A DNA stretch of 64,000 nucleotides, taken from Dendrocalamus latiflorus. Its lineage: Eukaryota > Streptophyta > Magnoliopsida > Poales > Poaceae. A model generated the notes under the pieces. It had not been told where the DNA came from and did no database searches. It was given only the letters and a program-made list of their open reading frames with translations. The position numbers were made by a program, and so were the translations under genes. The stretch is taken from assembly GCA_017311315.1 (NCBI GenBank), contig CM029658.1, positions 28,258,629 to 28,322,628 on the forward strand. The letters are read 5' to 3'. This document shows positions 45,961-57,238 of this stretch, one piece after another; the first letter of the stretch is position 1, and each line of letters begins with the position of its first letter.

Positions 45961-46455
45961 CACTTGTAAACACGAACATAGATGGAGAAAATTAGTTAAC
46001 GACCACGTACCAGCAGAGATACAGTGTCGTGCCGCATATGCAGGTTACGATGCTGTCCACCGGGAGGCAGAGCTACGGCCTGTTTTCTGAGCATGAGTGC
46101 TGCTCGTCGAGTTGAGTACTTGAGTTTCTTCAAGGTAGATAGGCAGGCAGCTCTGTTCCCAGCATTGTGTGGATCGGAATCCATATTTTCGCACACATTG
46201 TCATGATCGAATTCACAGGGGAGGCAACTGCAGCCGCCGTGCCACATGATCTCTCACCGGCTGTCAGGTTTCCCTCGCCTCCCACCACCGTTTCCCCTGC
46301 GCCATCCCTCATGGGTGTCATATGTTCTCCAAGAACTTAGGAAACTGGAAATGGTTTGTCTACACACAATTGCATGTTTTTGCAAGGGATGCTGTATGCT
46401 GGGCGTCAAATGTTACAAATGCCGAACTTGCAGTCAAATCGAGTGCTGCTTCCCG
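45961..46455. other. Upstream region of the signal-peptide ORF
   Basis: Mixed composition with overlapping short frames on both strands (for example minus 46247-45996), none with a recognised domain. The 3' part may be the promoter of the ORF at 46597. Confidence 0.35.
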
Positions 46456-46464
46456 TATATATAA
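46456..46464 (+). promoter_or_regulatory. TATA box upstream of the signal-peptide ORF
   Basis: TATATATAA in the context TTCCCGTATATATAATC, 133 bp before the ATG at 46597. Confidence 0.4.
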
Positions 46465-46596
46465 TCTCATGGAGGAAAACTCATTCAATTATTCTTGACG
46501 GAATGCTTATTACAATTGGTTAAACCATTAATTAGATGGGACCTAATTAGTTATGTTTACTTACAACGCACGTACCTTTAGCTCCAACTACAAAGC

Positions 46597-46782
46597 ATGT
46601 TGGCTAGCTCGTTTAACATACTAATTGCAGCACTGCTGCTACTAGGGGCGCGCCCTACTCCAGCACAGGGTTATGATAACTTACTGCAAAATTTTACCCC
46701 GGAGGGGGCCGCTAACGCCGATATCACTGATTATCAGCTAATTTCGGTGGTTTTTGGTCCGAAAAATTCAAATTTTATTTGA
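46597..46782 (+). CDS. Short ORF with an N-terminal signal peptide, probably truncated
   Basis: Starts MLASSFNILIAALLLLGA, a short n-region followed by a strongly hydrophobic core, then RPTPAQG, a plausible signal peptidase site after AQ. The mature part is only about 37 residues (YDNLLQNFTPEGAANAD and then a low-confidence tail). From about 46730 the DNA becomes AT-rich repeat-like sequence (TTTTTGGTCCGAAAAATTC), so the original gene was probably cut off and the last residues come from an inserted repeat. The family is not recognised; it could be a secreted cell-wall or defence protein. The TATA box upstream supports a former real 5' end. Confidence 0.4.
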   Translation: MLASSFNILIAALLLLGARPTPAQGYDNLLQNFTPEGAANADITDYQLISVVFGPKNSNFI

Positions 46783-47129
46783 ATTTGTAACTAGAATCGA
46801 TTAAAAATTGGTCAAAAATCGCTCTAAATCGGAGTAAACTGGTGAAAATCATATTAAATCGGTGTAAATTCATGTTAAACTGAAAATTTTGAGGCCGGGT
46901 TGTACTCTGACCAAGGGGTCCTGATAGAACTGATTTTTCTAGTTATAGTGACGCTGCTCCAGCATGGCTAGACAAACAGCTTATCGAACACAACACTATA
47001 TGCAACACCATTGGCGTCACAAGCTAATAAAGTTGTAGGTAATTGTCACCGAACAAGCACATCCTTAAGAAAACGAAGTAAAGCTGTTATAGACGCATGG
47101 CCAAGGGGCGCCCAAACAAGAGCAAGCGT
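46783..47129. other. AT-rich repeat-like sequence
   Basis: Contains degenerate repeats AAATCGG...TAAA..GGT at 46800-46880, as in decayed MITEs. No gene. Confidence 0.4.
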
Positions 47130-47365
47130 GGATTCTTTTGGATTACGGCTTATGATTTTTTAGTTTGTGACTTTTGAATTCTTACTGTTCATCAGAGTGA
47201 ATATGAAAAAAAGACAGTCGTATGCGATTTTGACTGGTATAGCTAAAGTTACTATAGTGTCTACCACAATCGACTTGTAGACCCCGTTTTGAAAAGACGC
47301 ACCGTTTGAAAGCTAGTTACTGTACCAAAAACCAAAAGTCACAAGCAATAAGCCCAAAAGAATTA
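47130..47365. mobile_element. MITE family M, copy M3
   Basis: Approximate inverted ends TTCTTTTGGATTACGGCTTA and the complement of AAGCAATAAGCCCAAAAGAA. The interior (TGACTGGTATAGC, CTATAGTGTCTACCAC, CGACTTGTAGACCCCG) matches M1 and M2. Confidence 0.65.
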
Positions 47366-47639
47366 AGTAACCGCCGGGCCGACAACAGTGCTCGATCTCC
47401 TAACACAGGGAAAAATGTATCGGTTCAAAAATTTTATCATAAGACAGCGATACAACCGGTAACCATCGGTTACATGAATGTTTAGAATTTTTTGAATGAA
47501 ACTTTTGAATTTAAATTATGAAATTTTTTGGTCTTTCATTTTTCGAAATTTTAGATGAATTTTGATGAATCCGAAATTTTTTTATCAGTATAAAATCTTA
47601 TCGGTACCTATGGATAAGACCGGTAACCGGTAAAATTTT
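47366..47639. other. AT-rich repeat-like sequence with CCGGTAACC motifs
   Basis: ACCGGTAACCATCGGTTAC and GACCGGTAACCGGTAAAAT bracket an AT-rich stretch, suggesting a decayed MITE. No gene. Confidence 0.4.
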
Positions 47640-47825
47640 GGCCATAGATATTTCCTTGCCCCGACAAGCTCCCCGAGCTCATCCTCCCCCACCTCACCTC
47701 AGGGTAATCTGCACACTTTATGAATGTCGCGAGGGGTTATCCGGCGATGCGATGATGTCGGCACTGTCAGGGCGGCCCGCGTGTTCTACTTGGAACCGTT
47801 TGGACATGGCTGGCGCCTCAAGTAG

Positions 47826-50800
47826 TGTAACACCCCATTTTCAAAACCTCTGCCTATTGAAAAATTCAAATCTATGTTAATGAAATTTTGCAAGATTTTA
47901 TTTCCAGTTGGATATTCCTTTTGGTTTCCAAAAAGAAAATTTAAGTTGAGCTTAAATAATTTAATTAGAAAACCTTGTGTGTCTCCAAAAAGAGTAAAAT
48001 GAAATAATCTTTTAAAATCTAGAGATTGAAATATACTCCAAAATTAAAGGATTTAGGAAATTAACATGTGACTTAATGTGTTAAAAAGAGGAGAAAATAT
48101 ACATGTATATATTATCAAAGGAAATTTTCTCCCAGCCATTCCTGACCATCCATTTCTTCCTCCATGCCATCCCAGCCATTCAATTTCCTTCATGATGGCA
48201 GAGCCCCTCCTCCTTCCTGACTCCAACATGGTTCCAGCACCCCCTCTGCAGCTTGTCGTCATGCGCCACCAACTCCGTCGGTGAGTTATTGCGCTGTCAG
48301 CCCTCGTCTTCAGCACCGCTCCTCGCCATCAGCGCCTGGCAGCGGCAGCGCCTCCCGTCACCTCTCTCACGTCCCCGGCCGTGCGCCATTTCCCTACGCC
48401 AATGGCTGCCATGGTACTCTCTGCCAGCGGTCACCTTGCGTGCACTGTGGTGGCACGGCTCCCTGTCGCTTGGTCTCCCCCGACGAGCCGGCCGGCCTCT
48501 ATAAGTGGCACTGCTATCATGCCACACGCTTCCGCCGAAGCTCGCCCGAACGCCACCCTCGGCTGCCTCCTCTGCCGTGAGTACGCCACCGGCAAATTTC
48601 CACTCCAAGCGCCACCGGTCGCCGCTGGAACGCCTGGAGCTTTTCCCCCGAGTTCCCCTTCTCTCCCTCTTCCTCCTCCCCGGCCTAATCGCCTCCTTTT
48701 CCCTCGCAGGCTGCCGGCGACGCCAAACCTTCCCGCGCCGGCGTTGGATCCCCGTCGGCGAACCACCGAGTCTTGAGCTGATTCCTTGCACGTGGAGTGT
48801 CGCCGGGACCCCGTGAACGCCTTCCTCACGTCGCTGGACCCCGCCGCCTTCTCCAGCGGGCCGCCGCCGTCGTCATCCTTGCCATCAAGACCTCACCCGC
48901 CACCAGCCCTTCACGCTCCACTCCGGCCGCCGCTCGAGCCCCAGGTGAGCTCAAGGCCTCCCGTTGTTGCTCCCACGACGAGTAATTGGACCCCAATGGC
49001 CCGATTCGCCGGCGCTCTACTCCCCCGTCGACGGTCGCCGCCATGCCCGTCGACGGTCACCGCCAGGCCGGCTCCACCCGATTCCTCCCTCCCCGAGGAG
49101 CGCGCGGACCCCTGGAACCCCAACCCTAACTCCGAACTTAACGAAACCAACTTCTAAATTTTTCTAAAATCAAGACCTGTCTAATGGTTCTGGTTTGGTT
49201 CAATTCCGAGTTCATTTGCGTTGTTTTATTGTTTTGTTTGGTTCTTATTCGGCGCTCTTCATTTTATGTGTTTTTTCCGGTACTCCCGCCCGAGTAGAGT
49301 CCGAAGACGCGAACGAGACCCCGCTTGAAGCAGCGCAAGACCCCCAAGCTTTCGATCCAGGCGAGTCAATACTTTGATCATCTTGCGCCTACATTTTGTG
49401 AAACTATGTTCGTTTAAACTATAAAAATTGCATGCGTTATTTTATGTGCTAAAAATATGTAAGTCTTAAGGTAGATAATAACCTTATGCCCACCTAATGA
49501 TATAATACTTCACCAGTAACATTTGAACTCCCATGATCATTGTCGCCCTAGATGTAAACACTGAAATGGTAGTTATATGACTTATTATTGCCATGCTAAA
49601 ATTTGTCAAGTCCAGGGTTCTAGTAACCCTGTTAATCACTCTTTAATCATGAACACTAGATTTGGGATAGTCATGGGATGTACATGGCTGAACAAATATG
49701 TTGATTTGTGTTATGCTTCTCAAAACCCTAAAATCTGCTGAACCTGTTTGGGCGGGTGGAAAGAACGGTGGGTGTGGATGTAACACAGGGGATTGTGGAA
49801 TGAACCGCCCGAACAATTTAAGGACTTAATCCTGTGTGGACCCTCCGTGTATAACAGTACAACCACAAGCTGGCATATTGTAGGCTTGGCTAAATAATTT
49901 ACTGAACTCTCTAGTCATTTCACGGAGAACGTGTGTAGGTGGGTAGTGAAAGCCCCACTTGGAATATGGGACACCGGATGTAGGTGACGTCGCCTAGGAT
50001 AGCTTATGTGGAGAGTGGAGTCCGACTGCGCTGACCTATGGTGGACATCCCGCACAACCTATGGACGTAACCCCATAGGAGTGAAATGCTAGAGTGTGAG
50101 GTATTGTAAAGGCCTCGTGATATTTTCTCGATCTGCATGTCGAAGGAATCATGTAGAACCATCAGGACAATTATCTCTTGTGGGTAAAGATGTACAGTCT
50201 CTGCTGAGTACTACACAAACTATTCGAATAGCCGTGCCCACGGTCAAGGGCAGACACGGAAATCTTCCTCGAGTTAGTTCTATTTAAAAACTAATGTGGG
50301 TGGGGAGAAAACTGTCAGGCAGATGTAACCTGACTTTGGTAATTTGTCCTGGAGGGATGTACTCCAGTGTTGGTATTAAGGTGGAAGTAACCTGTTTGCA
50401 AAAATGTTAGGCATTGGTGGATGTAACCATAAAATATGGTGGATGTAACCATAAAATTTGGAACTGGAAACTACTCCGTTTATTGTACACTTTCAGTATT
50501 TAAACCATAAGTTCTCGAAAAATGCTAGGTCATAGAGATTTTAAATTATGGTATTTCCACATGTCGCTTTATGCAAATAAAAGAACTCGAGCCTTCCTTG
50601 AATAGCCTTGCATCTATAATTATATGCATTCTGTGTGTTGGCTCGCGGAGCACGGTTGTTTGTGCTCAGTCTCGCTCTTAACCCCCTTTCAGAAGATGTG
50701 AATCAAGAGCACTACGCTTATCATGAGGATCAGGATGCCGAAGGAAATGAAGATGGTGGTTATTAGAATAGGCCTCGGTAGTCTTGCCTCTCGCCTCAGT

Positions 50801-51142
50801 AAAGTTGACCAGGCTAGTTTTGGCGGGTGCCTTCGTTATTAGCCAGGTCCCTGATTAATAGCATTGGTACTTGGGTTATCCCAGTCGCTTGCCTGTGGTG
50901 AGTTGTGCCCCTACGCTATGTACGCTTCCGCTTTCGCTTTTTATGTATTGTAAGACATTTGGCCTGACGGCCCTATTGTAACCCTGGCCCGACGTGGTCT
51001 ATTTGAACTCTGGTATTGTAATGTATGAATTTATCGTGTATGAAATGATGCAGCGTTGTATCTGTGAGCATTATCTACTGATCCAGGGAATAATGCAGTG
51101 TTATCACAGAGGATTCCAGGTTAGTAAACTTGGGGTCCGACA
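47826..51142 (+). mobile_element. 3.3 kb solo LTR, gypsy chromovirus-like
   Basis: Starts TGTAACACCCCATTTTC and ends CTTGGGGTCCGACA, with perfect AGTAG direct repeats at 47821-47825 and 51143-51147. The TGTAACACCC start and the great length are typical of long LTRs of Tekay/Del-type Ty3/gypsy elements of grasses (RIRE3/RIRE8-like). The part at 48.1-49.2 kb is GC-rich with many overlapping frames, all unsupported. TATTGTAAGACATTTGGCC at about 50950 lies in the likely terminator region. No gag or pol. Confidence 0.8.
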
Positions 51143-51328
51143 AGTAGAGAAACACCGTGCACGGCGTCTACCTCCGTGGTGCAGAGTCAATGCGCTTCGC
51201 CGGTCGAGCTGCGAGGGCTATGTTCTACCGGATGAAAGGCGACATATCCATTCTGGCTCGACTTGACACATGGAACGCCTGGTTTTCGCTCGTCCGCCTG
51301 CCAGAGCACCTCATCGGGTCATTCGTAC

Positions 51329-52208
51329 TATTGCAATCTTTACCACTGCTTCAGGATCTTTACGACCACTCTGTGACCACTACGACCACCTTCTATAGCC
51401 GTACGACCACGTACAAGAGGCTACGACCACCCCCTGTGACGCCACGACCGCTCTGCCGGTTTTCCGACCACGTTGATAGCCGTTACGACCACGTTGTAGG
51501 CCCTCCGATCACTCCTCGCTGCTCTGACTATGTAGTCGTAAACTTCATCCAAAGTTATGACCATGTTCACTATCATTGCACTAGCCTTCCTTCGACCACG
51601 TTCAATCACCATAGTCGTAGCTCCTTACGACCACGCAGCGATTCTGTTGACCGCTGTGGTCGTAACGCTTTACGACCATGTCTCCCCGCTGTAGTCGTTT
51701 ACAACTACGTCTTCTCGTTGTGGTCATAGCTCCTCTACGACTATGTTCACTTCTTCATGGCCGTGGTCATAACACTCTACGACCACGTTCACTTCTTCAC
51801 GGCCGTTGTCGTAGCACTTTATGACCACGCATTCCTGCTGTGTGGCCGTGATCGTAATGCTTTGCGATCATGTCTTTAGCACCTACGGACTCTTCCGCTC
51901 GATCACCGTGGTCGTACCTCTGTTTACGACAACATATGCGATCCTCCATTTGCCATGGTCGTAAGTCATTTACGACCACGTCTGCGATCACACAACGAAC
52001 TCGATAGTCGATAGTTTCTCAGAGTCAAATCACTCTTTCTTCTCTTCTCTTTATTTCTTTTTTTTCTTCTGTTCTCACAATTCCTGGTTACGTGACTCTA
52101 CCCTTTTATACCCTTCTCTACAACTTCTACTCGGTTATGACTATGACTTGTACTTGCTTCGACTACAAAGCGGACTTAATCTCGACTACGACAAGATTAC
52201 CTCCAACA
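51329..52208 (-). mobile_element. Copia-type LTR, inverted, inside the split host gene
   Basis: The minus strand starts TGTTGGAGGTAATCTTG, like the copia LTR at 9962 (TGTTAGAGTTAGTAATCG), has a TATA-like GGTATAAAAGGG (complement at about 52107) and ends at 51329. Flanks CGTAC (51324-51328) and CGTAT (52209-52213) match at four of five bases. The terminal CA has become TA on the minus strand. The U5 part is packed with TACGACCAC and its complement. Solo LTR, no coding region. Confidence 0.65.
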
Positions 52209-52620
52209 CGTATGACAGCTCGAACTTCCGGGTCACTGACGGTGCTGATGATAAGGTGCGTATTGTCAGCTTGACCTGTGATGAGATCAAGGACTCAAGG
52301 TCTTTCTTCAGCGGCATGGCAACTACGATGTCAATGAGCGGGTGCTGGAGAAGAGCGTCAGGTTGTCAGAGGCAACCAACGGACTGTCCGGAAGCAAAGA
52401 CGGTACAACGATTTTCACCGCGTGTGCCGGGTATGTCCTCCTGAAGCCGGCGCTGGAGGAGAAGTGGTTGATCTCTGTCGAGCTCAAGGCCATGGAGGTG
52501 GAATTCAAAGAACAAAAGGAATAGCTATGCAGGTGTGGCTTAACCATATGAGCTGCCATGGACACCTGCCTTGCATGCTTGCGTGGTTCACTGTCGACGG
52601 AAAAAGGAGACAAGGCACAT

Positions 52621-53288
52621 GTTCTCAGATTTGTACTTGTTAATTGTTCTCTATTGATGAAATCGAAGGGTGCTTCGTTAGAACACTACATCAGAAATGA
52701 GAAAAATCTATTTGTTAAGAAATAGCAAAACTGCTATAAAATTTGGAAACTCCTTAAACACTTTCTGACCGCTACAAGTTGGATGGCTTCCGTGCTTTTC
52801 TGTGACGAAGGATTTGGTGGCAACCCACGTTCTGTCTATAGCCATGGGAGGACATGAAGAGATCTGATTTCAACTCAAAACTCAATGGCGACAACACTTT
52901 GAGCTGCCGTATCCTTCGTAGTTGGTATAGCGCGTGGTCTTCATTAATACGACTCACACAACTGTGAAGTTTTATTTCAGTAGTATCTGTCAATATCTTT
53001 GTTTGACAGGATAAGATACTACCTATGCATGGACCATACTTTGGCCTTATAAAGAGGTATCCCATGGTGGAAAGGGATCAAAACAAACGGGAAATGGAGA
53101 CATGCAAGTAGCAGAAGACAACACACATATCCCTCATTTTCTGGTCTAGATTAGGCTTGGGATGCATCAGGAATTTAACAACAGGTCAGCTCAGTTTGAC
53201 AATATTTGCAATTGTGATTCCATATGGTGCTTTAGTGCCTACTATTGTTTGTCGTTGGAAAATAATCTAGACTTGCGAAGTAAAAGGG
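52621..53288. other. Spacer, no recognised gene
   Basis: AT-rich. A minus frame at 53065-52772 has no recognised domain. It ends AAAAGGG before the LTR-like start at 53289. Confidence 0.4.
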
Positions 53289-53563
53289 TGTTAGGATCTT
53301 GACACAATCGGTATCAAATCAAATTGGTTAGTTTGTTTCTTTGTTAGGTTTTTCATGTTTAGTTGTTAGCTCGGTTAGCAAGTTGATTATATAGTCCTTA
53401 AAGAGACGTGTAATCAGATGCATTTAATAAGAGAAGAGAGAAAAAAAAAGTTCTGGCTACGTAGTTACAACCGTGTGCCAAACATCCTAGCTCCGTTCTT
53501 CTTCTTCTTTCCCAGCATGTGTGTAGATTAATTCGAGTGTGTGTGTGTGTTCTTGGGCCAACA
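53289..53563 (+). mobile_element. Probable copia-type LTR, 275 bp
   Basis: Starts TGTTAGGATCTTGACAC and ends TCTTGGGCCAACA, with TTATATAGTCC near the middle and GTGTAATCAGATGCATTTAA, as in short copia LTRs. No target duplication matches (left AAGGG, right TTTTT). A purine run AAAAGGG precedes it, so it may be a surviving 3' LTR and not a solo LTR. Confidence 0.5.
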
Positions 53564-54009
53564 TTTTTAGCCTCTTAAGATGTTTTGGTGTTTGAAGTTC
53601 CTCTCTAGCTGGAAATTCGTTAATCATGCAATTTCAGCAATTTTGATAGGCTAGTTTGCTTGTTTCATTCGCATTGATTTGTACAAATAAGTAGAAGGCT
53701 AGCTGAGATGTTATAACTAGTCACAACAATCAACAAGTTTGCAGCTGAAGAGACTTGTGTTTCATCTGCATTGTCCAGGTCTTTTCTCCAATGTATGGCT
53801 GGCACTCTAGAACCATCTTCAGAAGCTGGTAGTATCTTGAAGGCCGAAGCCGTGTTCTTCCATGACGAGGTTGTGCCATGCGCAGAGAGATAGCAGTGCG
53901 ATGTGTCTCACCATCCTGGAAAACCATAGGAGGAGGTGTAGAAGCACGTTCCAGTTATGGAAATCTTTACCGGCTCTTAAAAGATACTTGTATATTTAGA
54001 AACAGATGT
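53564..54009. other. Spacer, no recognised gene
   Basis: Short unconserved frames only (plus 53878, minus 53927-53730). Confidence 0.4.
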
Positions 54010-54425
54010 GTTTTTTTTTCAAATGTCACCGTAATACCAAACGAAGTCTATGTTACTACTCCCTCCATTCTTTTTTATTTGACTTTCTAGAATCCTACCA
54101 TCAAACTCTAAAGTTTAACCTCTAGTAGATTTAAAATTATCTAGATTGGTTATACGAAAATTATATAATTAGATTTATCGTTAAAAATACTTTCATAATA
54201 TTATAATATTATTAATATATCTTAATATAAAATTATAAAAAGTGTCAGTCAAAGTTGTATGTTGAGAACTACGAAAATAAAAAATGTTAAATAAAAAAGA
54301 ACGGAGAAAATAGCTGACATGAACTTCGTTACTGTGGGTGTGTGGGAGGAGACAAGCCTCTTACGCTTGGAATTAGTCTGGTGCCTGTCAAAGGACTGTA
54401 ATAAATTAAGCATCGTGTGGCTAAA
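54010..54425 (+). repeat. R2 repeat family, copy 3, split by a Stowaway MITE
   Basis: GTCACCGTAATACCAAACG continues after the MITE with AGCTGACATGAACTTCG and CTTGGAATTAGTCTGGTGCC, matching 6400-6545. It ends at GCATCGTGTGGCTA where the CACTA-type repeats begin. Confidence 0.75.
54059..54310. mobile_element. Stowaway-like (mariner) MITE
   Basis: Left end CTCCCTCCATTCTTTTTTAT and right-end complement TTTTCTCCGTTCTTTTTTAT, flanked by TA on both sides (54057-54058 and 54311-54312). 252 bp, AT-rich, no ORF. The target TA and CTCCCTCCGT-like ends are the Stowaway signature. Confidence 0.85.
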
Positions 54426-55163
54426 TCACAGATGGTTTGACAAAATCGTCTGTGACGTACACTATCACAGACAGTTTTAACTTAAAGACTGTCTGTGTTG
54501 TTGGCGTCGGAAAAAAGGAGTATGACATATGGTTCTTACCAATGAAGCGTCTGTGATACTGGAATATCACAGACGGTTTTTATTAAAATCCGTCTGTGAT
54601 AATCGAGAATTATCATAGACGGTTTTTAATCAGCTTATCATAGACGGTTTTTTATTAAAAATCGTCTATGATAATCAGCTTATCACAGACGGGTTTTTTG
54701 AAAAACCGTCTGTGATAATTCGGCTATATATTTATTGCGCCGCTCAGAACCGCATCTGTCTTCATTTCGATCCAGATCTAGCCCGTGCTGCACCTGGAGG
54801 AGGCAAGGCTTTCAAGCCAGTTCAGGCCAGTTAATTTAGTGGAGGAGGAAGGAGAGCTTTGAAGATTCATACGTTCCTGGTTGCCCTAGATGTGGTTAGT
54901 AATGAAATTTACTTTTCTTTGCATTACAATTTAGATCTAGGATTTGGTGAGTGTTATTGAAGATGGTTTGCATCTACTTGACCATACATGATTAGTTCCC
55001 GTCATGTGGGAGGCCAAATTTGTCAAAATTGTTGGTTATAAGTGGTTCATCGATCGTTGGGGAAATAGCTATTGTGTTTATAATATGAATTAAGCTAGCA
55101 AAGCCTTAATACCTGTGGTATATATGTAATAATAATTAATTAATTTAATTTTTAATACTAAGT

Positions 55164-55234
<71 letters not shown>

Positions 55235-55568
55235 TAACGTTGGACTGAAGCTGGATGTATGCCGCAAACCGTGTGAGTGAAGAGTACATTAATGGCGTGT
55301 CTACTTTTACAAGAGCTGCTGAGGAGGATATGTTGAATAAGAGGGTGGAATATATGTACTGTCGACCATGCATTGACTGCGAGAATTTAAAGATGTTTAT
55401 GAACCGAGAGCAGATTGAAGCACACTGACTATGTATTTGTATCACAGACGGTTCGAAAGCCGTTTGTGATGACCTCGTATCATTACTGACCCATAAATTC
55501 AGACGGCTCACAAAACCGTCTGTGATGATGTTTCTGAACCGTTTGTAATACGGTTTTCTGTAGTAGTG
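54426..55568. mobile_element. CACTA-type element, left end lost
   Basis: The right end TTTTCTGTAGTAGTG finishes at 55568 and the preceding 130 bp match the right end of the element at 2734-4403 (CTGACCCATAAATTCAGACG). From 54426 to 54720 there are many CACAGACGG hairpin motifs. The left CACTA terminus is absent; the element seems to begin inside R2 copy 3. A TATATATTTATTGCGCC at 54723 followed by a GC-rich stretch may be a promoter. It contains a (TA)n tract. Confidence 0.7.
55166..55231. repeat. (TA)n microsatellite, about 33 units
   Basis: Uninterrupted AT dinucleotides inside the CACTA element. Confidence 0.95.
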
Positions 55569-55843
55569 AGACATATATGCGGGTAAAGACTCTAAGGAGG
55601 ATATTTTGTATAAACATTCTATTTATAGAAATAAATACAACTCATAAAGCATCATAAGGGAGACAGCATAAAAAAGGAACACATATTTGCCAGATTGAAC
55701 ACAAGATATCTATTCTACATCTCCTCTCTCTTGAGTTATAAGCTCCAGACACCTTCGAGCCCTCCAAAACCTACTTGCTTTTTTACTGTTTGGCTTATAA
55801 CTATAACAATGTGCGAGCACTCAATTTCAGATAATGTGCAACA
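55569..55843. other. Spacer, no recognised gene
   Basis: Between the CACTA element and the duplicated block. An 89-codon frame from 55695 runs into the duplicated block and is not kept in the second copy. Confidence 0.4.
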
Positions 55844-56095
55844 TCAGTGCTATTCAACTGCATGTAAACCCACCCACCGAAAAAAAATCCACCATGTTAG
55901 TTTGGAGCTACTATTCGTGGTCATAAGGCAAGGAATGAGAAACACAACTAACGGAGAAGCATAGCCGACCCGGTTCATTCTCGAAGATAATAATAAAGCA
56001 TGAAGTGCTCTAATGAACCATTCATTATTGGTGCGGAATGTGGCCTGCATTAATTCTACTCACATAGTAATGAAATTTCTTGCAGCAATATGTTG
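55844..56095 (+). repeat. Duplicated block upstream of R1, copy 1 (partner 59818-60071)
   Basis: GTGCTATTCAACTGCATG through ATGAACCATTCATTATTGGT to CAGCAATATGTTGGAAGG matches 59818-60071 nearly base for base. In both places an R1 copy follows, here after a 560 bp insertion. Block plus R1 was therefore duplicated together. Confidence 0.8.
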
Positions 56096-56099
56096 GAAG

Positions 56100-56662
56100 G
56101 AATTTGCTAGATGGTATTTGAGTGTTTTTTGTTTGTGAGCACTTAAGTTTTTATTCATTAGATGTTGTTTTGTTTGCGTTCTATGGTTTTGACTTTATGA
56201 CTTTTTTCTATATCAACAATGTGATGAGAGAGTAATCAATTTATTTAGTGTCGTTAAGAGTCACAACATAAACAAACAAGTAGGGTTTTTGTATAATTTT
56301 TTTGTTGTATTTCTTATAGTTTGTTTTGTTCCTCTTTTTTTACTAATTGTTACATCATTTTTACATAATTTAATTCATGTAAAATTAGTATATAATTTAT
56401 GTAAGAAGGCCATGAACAAAAAATAATATGTATTAGAGTATTTCTTAATGTATCACATCACATGCTAATAACTAATGAGCAAACTAATGGATGGAGGTAG
56501 ATATACATTCAACATCTAAAAAATTGAGTGTTCTTTAACAAAATAGTACTGAAATGGGAGAGAAGACAAAGTAATTTTTACCAATTAAATCTAGATCTAA
56601 AGAATTGAATTTTGAATACTATTTAACAAGAAAACACTCAAGTTCCACTTAGATACCACCCT
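56100..56662. mobile_element. AT-rich insertion between the duplicated block and R1 copy C
   Basis: Absent from the partner at about 60075, where CAGCAATATCTTGGAATATC runs directly into TTTTTTATCAGG. The ends carry GGTATTTGAGTGTTTTTTG and the complement of CAAGAAAACACTCAAG, a partial inverted repeat, so it is probably a MITE. No ORF. Confidence 0.55.
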
Positions 56663-56663
56663 T

Positions 56664-57206
56664 TTTTATCAGGATAAGATTCAGTACTATATAGACCTCG
56701 AATGAAGGTCAGTATAACCTTTATAGGGGTGAATAATTGTATCCGTGAAGGTAAACTTGGCCTTGAATGAAGCATATATCATTAGGCAGAAAGAGCTCAA
56801 GCCTCAACATAGATTAGCAATGTCCATGGTAAGAGCAGCGACACACCTCTCTGTACATCGTTATAGGCTTGGTAGGCACCGAGAAGTTAACAGAGAGGTG
56901 AGTTCTTTTCAACAAAGTTGCAGTTCAAGTTCCAGCATGCCGAACTTCTTTTACCATTTTTTTGGTAGCCTCCTAAATTTTTTCCAGGCCTGTTAATTTT
57001 TTACCATATTTTTTTGCATGCACATCTTTTGATAATTTGTTTGCTGCTTTTATTTTTTGTTAATGTAAGCCCGTGTGCGGTCTTATTCCCTGGCAACGGC
57101 GACAGAGGGACCCCGACGTCGCCCAGCCCCGGATCCGGCCGCTCCCGAAGGCCGATTACATGGACTTGTCATCATACTGGATACTGGGATTGTCTGTAAC
57201 ATCTCA
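56664..57206 (+). repeat. R1 repeat family, copy C (3' truncated)
   Basis: Starts CTTTTTTATCAGGATAAG, then AGGGGTGAATAATTGTATCC. It carries an extra TAGATTAGCAATG before TCCATGG, shared (as TTGGTTAGCAATG) only with copy E. The second exon-like block is present but the third and the 54-bp repeats are lost; near 57205 it joins an R2-like tail (GTGACTATCAGAAAATCC). Confidence 0.75.
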
Positions 57207-57238
57207 TCTCGTGTGACTATCAGAAAATCCTGTAATCG

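Larger units (their letters stand above)
47640..52620 (+). pseudogene. Host gene relic with ELPWPP-type tail, split by two LTR insertions
   Basis: Three pieces lie between retrotransposon insertions: 47640-47825, 51148-51323 and 52214-52620. Removing each insertion with one target duplication joins them. Piece 2 has an open frame with RGAESMRFAGRAARAMFYRM and LDTWNAWFSLVRLPEHL. Piece 3 has SNFRVTDGADDKVRIVSLTC, then after a frameshift VLEKSVRLSEATNGLSGSKD, TACAGYVLLKPALEEKW and SVELKAMEVEF, and finally PYELPWTPALHACVV in another frame. The tail resembles the degenerate gene end at 40115-40330. Frameshifts and insertions make it non-functional. I cannot name the family; piece 1 belongs to it only by position. 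Confidence 0.5.

Noticed and set aside
48253..49157. Many overlapping frames at 48.3-49.2 kb that look gene-like
   Set aside because: They lie wholly inside a solo LTR bounded by AGTAG repeats, are low-complexity proline/serine/arginine translations of GC-rich DNA and contain no domain.
53284..53568. Target duplication for the 275 bp LTR-like sequence
   Set aside because: The flanks AAGGG and TTTTT do not match, so it is reported as a probable LTR without a claimed target duplication.
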